Below are positions 23,861 to 32,700 of a stretch of 64,000 nucleotides of DNA, in pieces. A program made the translations under genes and the position numbers. Origin of the DNA: Pomphorhynchus laevis (Eukaryota; Acanthocephala; Palaeacanthocephala; Echinorhynchida; Pomphorhynchidae); assembly GCA_012934845.2 (NCBI GenBank), contig WNNJ02002212.1:1-64000 (forward strand), read 5' to 3'. The notes under the pieces are model-generated. The model was given only the letters and a program-made list of their open reading frames with translations. It made no database searches and was not told the origin of the DNA. Position 1 is the first letter of the stretch, and each line of letters starts with the position of its first letter.

Positions 23861-24621
23861 AAGGAAACATATATATAATTTAAGAGTAGAATTTTTCAAA
23901 CTGCGCTCCGTTTGTCTACAAGTTTCAGTTTTCTTCCTGATTACCTATAATCTTAATATATTATTTATTTACCAATTTATGTATTTAATTTTTTTAATAT
24001 TAAATTTTTTAATATTAAGCTTTAAAAATATCAAGATTAAAATATTTACTATTATGTTTGTGGTATTTACTATTATAATGTGTTACAAAATATTTAGACT
24101 TAGTTAACTTATTTGATTTTAGAATAATCGTATAGACAACAAATATAATCACCTAAATTTCCATACCATTGAATTTACATTTTCCAATTTCAAAATATCT
24201 ACACTAAATAGTATCACTTTTTATCCTTTTCCGATGTGTCTTCCATTTTCATAAAGCAATCTTTTCCTTCTGACACTCAAAAATTGGCAATATAAGTTTC
24301 GAGTATTTTGAAGCAAACAGTGCTTACTGTAATAATTTTAATGTTATCATTACAAATATCACTCTCCTTATTGGATTTTACAAAGTATTCTGTAATTTGA
24401 TGTATATAAGTGAAAATATCGAAGTCGATGGTATACTTATTACTCCTGAACATCGTTTTAGGTGTTATTTTGCAGCAAATACATTGATTCATATATTTTT
24501 ATGTCACTTGAAGAAATGGCGTATCGAGAAGACTTTCACGGGCCTCTTGAAAATTAAATCATCATCTTACAGGAACTTTTTATTTATACTATTTGTAAAG
24601 AATTTTAATTATTTAAATCTA
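23861..24621. other. AT-rich DNA, nothing recognised
   Basis: Open frames in this stretch (for example 24,397-24,720 plus and 24,277-24,492 minus) have no recognisable domain, overlap on opposite strands, and one runs into the hammerhead repeat. They are treated as chance frames. Confidence 0.5.
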
Positions 24622-24735
24622 TATATTTATAAGAAAGAATTTCACACAACTATTTTAAATAAACACGAACAGGAAAGTATAAACCTGCATGCTTTTTTAC
24701 AACCTTCGTCGGAAGCTTAACCCGGAATGCGCCTA

Positions 24736-24811
24736 CCACAGACGCCTAGCCCCCAATGGGGCGTTTCGACCTTAGTCTACTCATCACTACAGAGTGGTAT
24801 CATCAGTGCGG
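24736..24811 (-). ncRNA. type I hammerhead ribozyme, 487-bp family, unit 1
   Basis: On the minus strand: stem I CCGCA/TGTGG flanks the core, CTGATGA, stem II TACC/GGTC-like (ACC/GGT pairs, plus an inner ACTC/GAGT), GAAA, stem III ACGCC/GGCGT, and a GTC cleavage triplet with scission predicted after C (complement of 24,741). Only the first pair of stem II differs from the copy at 29,149. The G-U pair in stem I is conserved in both copies. Confidence 0.8.
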
Positions 24812-25095
24812 CCCTGTAGCTACAAAACTTCGACAATACTAACTCCCCAGTAAACCTCTGGATGGAAGTCACTAAGCACACGCTCCTCCGCGGTTATCAG
24901 CCTTACATCTGGTAGGGTTTGCTAAAGCAGTGGCTTCACAGGGCACCACGTGTGCTGTCGTTCCTTCCATCGTCAGCTACTGAGTTTGCTGATCAATCAA
25001 CACGCTTGTATACAACAATTGTAAAGCACGAGCAAAGTTCCAGCGCAAATGCTAAATTCATTTTCGTCACTCCACATATAGTGGTTATATGAATT

Positions 25096-25109
25096 TTAAA
25101 TACTGGTGA
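25096..25109 (+). repeat. target-site duplication, left side of LINE copy B
   Basis: TTAAATACTGGTGA lies directly before the LINE 5' end and recurs at 28,868-28,881 directly after its (TTA)n tail. The first two T residues are ambiguous with the tail, so the duplication is 12-14 bp. Confidence 0.85.
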
Positions 25110-25119
25110 GTTTTCAAAA

Positions 25120-26378
25120 ATGTACAGTGTCAGTAAAATTTTGTGCGACGGAACATCAAAGCGAAACAGCAACAACGATTCTAACTTCTATTCAATCTCA
25201 ACGTTGGAAACAGAGAGCAATAAGGTATACCCATTGTCTTCCGACAAAGTAACGTTTCTTTTGATGTGGTTTTACCCCCCATTACAAAACTTCAAAATCT
25301 ATGCATTGTAACAATTAAAAAACCAACAGAAAAACATTTGTTCTTCAAATATTTCTTAAAAGACTTTTCACTAAGATATGGAAATCGTATTATATTCAAC
25401 AAAGTCAAAATTACTGATAACATGATTCGTATTTCATTTGCTACTCCAGATTTCTTGAACGATTATGTCAATTATTTCGAGGAAACTCATAAAGACGTAG
25501 CATCTATTGAGGTGAAACCGCTGTTGGTCTCTCTCAAGATTAATAACTTCCCTCCTCAATTAGAGGAGGAAGACATTATAAATCTGTGTAACAAATTTAA
25601 AATTAACAATCTGCGACAACTAAAAGGGAGGGATGGAGCAGCCCTCCCTGTGGCCTTCTGCTCAGCAGAGTTAAACAAGGCTCGTTTGCTTTCCAACAGT
25701 TGTAATAACCCATTTCTTGGGTACAATCTCGCATTCACCATCCTTGACGAGGACAACCTGACATACTCCCACTGCAGTGGATGCCACAAGTGGGGGCACT
25801 GGAGATCAAATTGCAAATCCCCTCCTGTCTGTGGGGCTTGTGGTTCTGAGTCTTGTCTGGATTTACTGGCTGGGACGCGTTGTAATAATACTGCTAAATG
25901 CATTAATTGCGGACTGGACCACCCGGCGTGGTCCAGAAAATGTCGAGTTTTCAAACAATATAAAAATCACTTTAGTAGTCCCCGTCCGGTATCCTTTGTG
26001 GCGGCATCTCGCAATAATAACCAGAATACTGGGAAACTGACGGATCATGACATTATTCGGCTCATTTCCGAATCCAAGAAGACTACACTAGCGTCCATGG
26101 AGGACTTGATTCCAAATCTTGTCAATTCCATCCTATGTGAGCTGTCGATTCCTGCATCTCCGGCTGTTCAAAGATCTAAGAAAAAAGGGGCTTCGGTCCC
26201 TAAAGTTCCGCCATTGAAGCTTATTAAAGGCTCTTCCTTAAGGTCTCCGGGAAATGAAGATAATGTCGCACAGGGGACGGCACCCGAGGCTGTGGCTGGT
26301 TGTAAGGGGGTAACCCTCCTACTACTGGCCCAGTCTAGGTTGTCGGCTCCCAATCCATCTAATCCATCACAATGGTGA
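25120..26378 (+). pseudogene. ORF1 (gag-like, three CCHC knuckles) of LINE copy B
   Basis: It starts MYSVSKILCDGTSK and ends SNPSQW with a TGA at 26,376-26,378. The frame shifts once near 25,260, after which about 370 codons are open. A globular region (VKITDNMIRISFATPDFLND) precedes three knuckles: CSGCHKWGHWRSNC (CX2CX4HX4C), CGACGSESCLDLLAGTRC and CINCGLDHPAWSRKC (CX2CX3HX6C). The C-terminal part is Ser/Lys/Gly-rich. In relatives this protein binds the element RNA. The stop codon overlaps the ORF2 start. Confidence 0.85.
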
Positions 26379-28767
26379 GTAAGCCCGAGCCTTTTTCACT
26401 GAATATCCTTCAGTGGAATTCGGGGGGGGCTTCTGCCCTTAGGCTTCTATCTGGTAGAGACGCAGATGTTATAGTTCTTCAGGAGACGCGGTCTATCCGT
26501 CTCCCCCAGGACATTACTCGATTTATCCCTAAGCACATTTATACCCACTATACTCCGTATATAACCCCTCCTCACTCCTCTTCATCTCAAGGACTCTTGA
26601 CCTTAGTTAAATACTCCTTAAGATCCTCCCTCATTTTAAACTACTCTTGTCCAGCCCTGTCTTGGTTAGTAGTTTCACTCGTCAAGAACGGTAAATGCCT
26701 AAGTCTAGCCAACGTCTATATTCGTCCAGGAGAGATTCACAATAACCGTGACCTCCTGGATGGGATAATTGATGGCGGCTATGACATGGTACTAGGTGAC
26801 TTCAACGACAGAACTGGTCGTTGGATTAATGCAGCACTCCGCAGAGCCAGGAACGGTTATCTTATTCATAAACATCCGTACCCCTCCTTTCATTGCACGA
26901 CAACCAATTCACTCCTCGACTTATTACTGCTCCACGAGAGATGGTTGTTAAAACCCTTCTGCACGGAGCAGTCGCGACAGCATCTGTCCACATCTCATGA
27001 TCTAATTCGCTGGCGGATAGAGGAGGATACGCTGCTTCGGAGAAAATTCCACTTTGACCCGATCAGAGTGGCTTTCTTCCAAGCTGTTATCCAACGCTTC
27101 CTCCGAATTGGTAATGATCATTTAACCGAATTTAATTCCTACCTCCCTAAGCTCTCTTCTTCTGCCAAACAGACGCGCTCCAAAGAATTCTGGCGTACCA
27201 GATACTGGTTCCAGCTGAGTAAGGATAGGGCGAGTATTGCTCGTCTTGACCCTTCTCAGTCTTCCTTTTGGAAGATATTCAAGAAAGATAAGTTTGTTTG
27301 TTGTAGGGATAGAGCGTCTTGGTGGATTGGTAGTATAGGCCTTGACAAAGTTTTGGAGGAGTCACTTTCCCTACACAATTATGGAGCCACTCAATCACCA
27401 CAACCAATCCCGCCTTGGGGAGACTTCAGGAGTAGAGATATATCTGTCCCAGATATACTCAATGCCTGGGGGCCTCTTCCGGAAACCTCCAAAACCGTCG
27501 TTCCTCTCTCTTCTCGTGTCTGTCAGCTTTTGACAGCCGATCAAAGAAGGGAGGTGGCCGTCACAATGCTATTAGCCACCCCATCCTATGTGGCTGGCAT
27601 CAACATTAGTCGTAGAATTTTTACATCCAAAAATATCCGGTATCATGTCCTAAAGACCTACGGCCCATTTCGATTCCAAATTATCTCGTATTGATCTACG
27701 AAAAAGCGCTTGCGCGTAGAATCCGCGATCATTTAAGTAGCCGTAATTTAATCCCACCTGGTTTCCATGGGTTCGTCAAAGGTCGCTCGGTCCATTCAGC
27801 AGTAGGTGAAGTGCATCAGTTCTGTCGGGAGAATAGCCATCAACTTGCTGTGGCTGTTTTCCTTGACTTTTCTGCTGGATTTGACCGCATCTCCATTCCT
27901 TTTGTTATCTCTTCTATCAGGTCCCTCGGGTTGCCTGCGAGAATTGTTAACAGGGTGGATATACTGTTGTATACCAAGCGATTCTCCTACGAAGACAACC
28001 ATGATGCGCGTCAGTTCTACCCTATTACGGGTGTGCCCCAAGGTTCCCCTCTTTCTCCTATCTTGTATCTTGCCGCCTCCTTTAATCTCTTGAAAATATT
28101 TAAACAACGGGAACAACGTCTAGTGGTGTACGCTGATGACACCGCAGCCCTGTTCTCTGGACGCAGGTGTAAGGACGTAGTCTCTAGCATCAGCCGTTTC
28201 TTTTTAAGATTAAAAGACCAGTTACTTATGTCCAATCTTGTTTTAAACTCCGCCAAATCGCAGGTGGTTGTCTTTCATGACTCCCCTGCGACGAAGCAAA
28301 AGCTTAAGAGACTAGCAAAATGTGCTCTAGCCTCCATCTTTGCCTATGATCCACTCCCTACCTTCACAAGTCGAGTAAAATACCTGGGGTTCACCGTTTC
28401 GGTGAACTGGTCAGCGAAAGCTGACCTGGATAGACTAAAACGTATCCTGAAGAGAGCTAGTTGGGCTCTGAAACGGGCCCAGCATCTGTCGTTGAATGGG
28501 AAAACTCAGGTGCGCCTATGGGGCACCTGGGCTATCTCGGGATTAGTCTTCTTCTCTAGAGGACGTCCCCCAGAGCAAAGACTAAGGTTTCTTAAGCTCC
28601 TCGTCTCTCGCTTACCCAACATAGTCCGCGCCGACTGGTCTCTTCGGGGGAGGGGTGAAAGACCCCGGGTGGTTGATTCGGAGAGCGGCGTGTTGGATTG
28701 GTTTGATGACTCAGATCCCAGTGGATTTGAGACCTTAATTTGGAAAGAAGTTAGCGCAGATCATTGA
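26372..28767 (+). pseudogene. ORF2 (EEP endonuclease + RT) of LINE copy B
   Basis: It starts MVSKPEPFSLNILQWNSGGA. Endonuclease motifs in order are LQWNSGG (Asn), VIVLQETR (Glu), NVYIRPGEI, LGDFNDRTGRW (Asp/Asn) and TSHDLIRW (His). The RT has GFHGFVKGRSVHSAV, FLDFSAGFDRI, GVPQGSPLSPILY and VVYADDTAAL. The frame switches once near 27,690, and a stretch between endonuclease and RT is shorter than in copy A. The C-terminal region (RLWGTWAISGLVFFSRG) is shared with copies A and 0. No RNase H was seen. It was once a target-primed reverse transcriptase; it is now broken by one shift. Confidence 0.9.
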
Positions 28768-28867
28768 ATCTACAGTTGACAAGTTTTTTTGTGACTCTGA
28801 CTCTTTTCATTTCTGTTATTTATTTAGTTATCGGTTGTTATGTTATGTAATAAAATCCTTATTATTA

Positions 28868-28881
28868 TTAAATACTGGTGA
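28868..28881 (+). repeat. target-site duplication, right side of LINE copy B
   Basis: TTAAATACTGGTGA is identical to 25,096-25,109 and follows the (TTA)n tail; the sequence then continues CGTATATTAATAAG into the next hammerhead repeat unit. Confidence 0.85.
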
Positions 28882-29037
28882 CGTATATTAATAAGAAAGA
28901 ATTTTATAAAACTTTTTTTAATAAACACGAACAGGAAAGTATAAACTTGCATGCTTTTTTACAACCTTCGTCGGGAAGCTAAGCCGGAACGCGCCTACTA
29001 CAGACGTCTAGTCCCCAATGGGGCGTTTCGCCCTTAG
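28882..29037 (-). repeat. 487-bp hammerhead repeat unit 2, truncated
   Basis: This continues the minus-strand array of unit 1 on the other side of LINE copy B. It matches 24,622-24,780, including CATGCTTTTTTACAACCTTCG and the 3' half of the hammerhead (GAAA, stem III with CCCCAATGGGG, GTC site). It stops at about 29,037, inside stem II, where it joins the plus-strand unit 3. Confidence 0.7.
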
Positions 29038-29350
29038 TAAAACCTACCAGATGTAAGGCTGGTAACCGGTGGAGGAGCGTGTGCATAATGACTTCCATTC
29101 AGAGGTTTACTGAGGAGTAAGTATTGTCGAAGTTTTGTAGCTACAGGGCCGCACTGATGAGACCACCCTGTAAAGATGAGTAGACTAAGGTCGAAACGCC
29201 CCATTGGGGTCTAGGCGTCTGTGGTAGGCGCATTCCGGGTTAAGCTTCCGACGAAGGTTGTAAAAAAGCATGCAGTTTTATACTTTCCTGATCGTGTTTA
29301 TTTAAAAAAGTTTTATGAAATTCTTTCTTATTAATATACATCACCAGTAG
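29038..29350 (+). repeat. 487-bp hammerhead repeat unit 3, inverted
   Basis: A plus-strand copy running from ACCTACCAGATGTAAGGCTG through the hammerhead (29,149-29,224) to CATGCAGTTTTATACTTTCC and TTATTAATATACATCACCAG, where about 25 bp of a following unit begin and then diverge. It is joined tail-to-tail with unit 2, giving a local inverted arrangement. No ORF. Confidence 0.7.
29149..29224 (+). ncRNA. type I hammerhead ribozyme, 487-bp family, unit 3
   Basis: Every conserved element is present and in register. Stem I 5' strand CCGCA is 29,149-29,153; CTGATGA 29,154-29,160; stem II GACC (29,161-29,164) pairs with GGTC (29,189-29,192); GAAA 29,193-29,196; stem III ACGCC (29,196-29,200) pairs with GGCGT (29,214-29,218); C17 is 29,219 in a GUC triplet, and stem I 3' strand TGTGG is 29,220-29,224. 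Cleavage is predicted between 29,219 and 29,220. The best ribozyme candidate in the window. Confidence 0.88.
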
Positions 29351-29725
29351 TTAAAATCTATATATCTTTTAAATAGATTTATAAATAGTGAACGCTGTGT
29401 TAGATTAACCATAAAATTGTGTTATGCCCGTCATATTTGACGCAAATTATCAGATATCATGGCGTTAACAGCATTTAATTCACACAAAACGAAACAAATA
29501 ATCACTTTTTTATAGTCATTGACAGGCTTGAAGATCAAAATGCCACGTAGCCATATGTGTGATGAGATATGTATTTTATTAACCATTTGTTCGCAAATGG
29601 TTGTCAGAAAATAGCTGACACCGTTTATATCTAAGTGGCAGTGATTATTTCTTCTCAGAATTGCCTTAATTGATTATTTCCAGTCTAAACATCATTTCAA
29701 GTACTCAATATATTATTTTATTAAG
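29351..29725. other. region upstream of the Ig gene's first visible exon
   Basis: The start codon and first exon of the Ig gene are expected in or beyond this stretch, but no ATG-bearing exon with a phase-1 GT donor could be chosen with confidence. No other feature was recognised. Confidence 0.4.
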
Positions 29726-32700
29726 GACTTCTGTTCTTCGCTATTTCACTTCCACAAGTGACTGATCAAGTTGAAAATGCTCAGAAAGTTAATTGCATGG
29801 ATACAACTCTGTTGACCTGTACATTACCATACAATACGTCGTTTCATAAATACGTAAGATAACTTTACTTTTCGATATTATGTCTGTAGATTATGTAACA
29901 AAATACTGCAGACACTTGTTCAAAACATTTTGGCTTTCTATTTTCTTCAATTTTGCACTGTTAAATTTGCTTACTAAAATCATATTTGATATAATCTCTT
30001 TTATTTATAACGGCAATACTATCTGTCTGAGGGAATCCTTTATCACAATACATCTGGCCATTTAAAAATCACAAGTCTCATAAAGTCATAAATTTACCTT
30101 TATAGATAAAGTACTTGTGATTTAGTTTAACATCGCTAATCTAGCAAATGAAATATTTATTATTGTGATCATTGATAGCCATTCAAATAATAAAACACTT
30201 ACGCTCTGTACTCTAATAATACATATGGTGAGCCGGGTCACTGCCAACTCAATTTAATTAATAATAGAAATACAATTTAAAGAACATAAATTACAAGCCA
30301 GATTTTCGATTGATTGGCAGTCTGTAATGAATTTTGATTTGCCATGGATATCTGCAAACTGTATTGTGAGCAGGTCATCAATACAATCAATACAAAGCTT
30401 CAATTTCTTTCTAGTCTAGACGAGCTTTTGATTTTAGATCTTGTGTGCCGCTGCAAATGCCTACATTATGTGAACAAGTTACTTCTAGTATGGATTGGAC
30501 ACAATGTACAATATTATTTTAATATGGTTGCATAATAAGTGCTAAACTTTAAAGTTTTTTTTTTAATTTGAATAACAATTATATCCAAAATTAATTGAAG
30601 ATAATTATCATGTAGATTTAAGAAATTTATAACTATAAAATTATGCCTAAAAAGATGTGATAAAAATGCTTTTGTTAGACATAATTAATTTAAATATTTC
30701 GATTGCTTTCGCGGACAAAATAATTTTGTAATAATTAACATTATTAACATTATTTTTATTATGATACAACGTCTGTTATTTATTAGTCATTTCATAAAAT
30801 AGACGTTTATTTTAAATTTCAATTTTTTATTTTTTTTTAACTTAATTTAAATTATAAAAAATCTTAAAACAAATATTAATTTTATTTTAATTATTAAATT
30901 TTGATTTAGCATTATTATGTTTTGTTTATTTTATAATTATATTAAATACGTAGACTGACAGTTAGCTGATTTGATTTGTCAATTGAATAAACACTTTTTT
31001 GGGATTTAAATTTTCGGATAATAGTTTTCTGTTTATTGATGATTATCTGGTTTGACATTAAGTTGTTAATAAGTTTGCTTAATGAACAAAATCTTTTTAT
31101 AATTCTATATTTTCATAAGATGTTTAGCTTACTAATTATGTCGCTTTAATGACGATGACAAAATATTTTGTTCAGGTGATTTGGCTGAAATTTGTAAAGA
31201 ATGGCTGGCAAATCGTAGCTATTGATGGTAAATTAATCGGTCAATATAATCAGAGCATAAAGCACCAGTTGATTTACGAAAAAAATGACACCACAATACA
31301 GTCAAGTTTAAGAATAGCAGATATGTCTATAGCTGATAGTGGAATATACGTGTGTAAGACTTCAACCGCTGAATCTAACGAGATCGTTCAATTTAATATA
31401 GAAATTCAACGTAAGATCATTTTACTTACGGTTTTGCCGATTTTTAATTAATTCAGTAAGTACGATGTTATTGATTCCGTACGTGCTTAGACATCGAAAA
31501 AAGTGAATTATATTTTAATAGAAAGATTGTCACCTTCAAAAACAGAAGACTTCTCTCAATAAAATCTGTTGTGGAAATGTGTCTTCAACGAGCTTTCATA
31601 TTCCTACATTATAAGCTTGCTGTATATCGTTTCAATATTGTGCTCTTATTTGGTTGTAAATCAAGAACATTAAATTTGTTTATTTCGCTCGTTACAATTT
31701 TCTGAACTCAAAAACAATTTATTTACATACAGTTTACTGGCTGCTATTATTAAGTAGACATTTGAAAAGTTTTCTCTAATAGATGAATCGATAGCAACGG
31801 AATTCTTTCAACAAGCAGCTTCCTAAAAATATTACTAACTCTGAAGATTACTTTAAAAATGACTGTATAGAAAGGATATGATAGACTATCATATAATTAA
31901 TATGCTTTATTCAAACATCCTAACAATAGTAATATAACAGAATATCAGTTAAGAAATCATTTTCATTACAGTATCACGGCAACTTGCAAAATGTTAGTAA
32001 TTTGGACATTTGGTCGGACTTAATTTGGGCACATCGACGGACTTATGGTATTATCAATCTCTTTAGAGATGGAATTTAAAATCAAGTAATTTAGAAAAAC
32101 ATAAAGCAACTTATTTTTTCTTAACTAGCTTTTGAGTCATCAAGAGTTATTGATTTCATAAATAGCTCTTAAGTATTCAAGCATCCTAACTGGAAGTAAT
32201 TCGAAGTAATTAATCAAAAATTAATTTTGATCACATATGGTTTATGTTCTAATTAGAATATAGAAGAAATGTACTCAATAAAATATTTAAGATAAATAGG
32301 TTTATCAAGTAATTGTGTGTGCAATCCCTATCATGCTGTCCATGCTGTTACTTATACAGAGGTTTTCATTATTATAGATCACTTTTCCCATTATTATAGA
32401 TCACTTTTCCCATTATTATAGATCACTTTTCCCATTATTATAGATCACTTTTCCCATTATTATAGATCATTTTTCCCATTATTATAGATCACTTTTCTCA
32501 TTATTATAGATCACTTTTCCCATTATTATAGATCACTTTTCTCATTATTATTTTTATAGTTTAAAAAAATTACCCCATATGGAATTCCTTTTTGATCAAG
32601 AAAGTGATGAATTAGAAAAAGAAGATAATGAAAACTCAATACCCAACGAGGGCGATCTATTGGAAAGAAAGATAAAACAATCTATTACAAAGAATACAAT

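Larger units (their letters stand above)
24622..25109 (-). repeat. 487-bp hammerhead repeat unit 1 (retrozyme-like)
   Basis: This is a non-coding unit on the minus strand beginning TCACCAGTATTTAAAATTC (25,109 downward) and ending near 24,622 with CTTTCTTATAAATATA. It holds a complete hammerhead at 24,736-24,811. The next unit in the same orientation resumes at 28,882 after the LINE insertion. Subtracting the LINE and one target duplication gives a 487-bp distance between equivalent cleavage sites. A third copy lies in the opposite orientation at 29,038-29,350. Confidence 0.7.
25110..28867 (+). mobile_element. LINE family 1, copy B (Jockey/R1/I-type), near full length
   Basis: A 3.76-kb non-LTR retrotransposon bounded by a 12-14-bp target duplication. 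A leader of only about ten bases precedes the ORF1 ATG at 25,120. ORF1 and ORF2 overlap at ATGGTGA (26,372-26,378), and the element ends GTAATAAAATCCTTATTATT. It has one frameshift in ORF1 near 25,260, one in ORF2 near 27,690, and a ~40-codon deletion near 27,150 relative to copy A. It interrupts a tandem pair of hammerhead repeats, so it is younger than that array. Confidence 0.92.

Noticed and set aside
23826-24107. 93-codon hydrophobic plus-strand frame
   Set aside because: Low-complexity Ile/Phe/Leu/Asn string in AT-rich DNA, starting inside the hammerhead repeat; no domain or splice support.
24277-24720. Overlapping open frames on both strands
   Set aside because: No recognisable motifs, and the plus frame runs into a non-coding repeat; likely chance.
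29458-29520. ATGGCGTTAACAGC as the Ig gene start codon
   Set aside because: No GT donor with the needed phase follows before the in-frame stop, so exon 1 is left unknown.
32367-32545. Regular 22-bp repeats resembling a CRISPR array
   Set aside because: Units are contiguous with no spacers, are mirrored at 34,079-34,277, and form the ends of a TA-flanked transposon in a eukaryotic intron.
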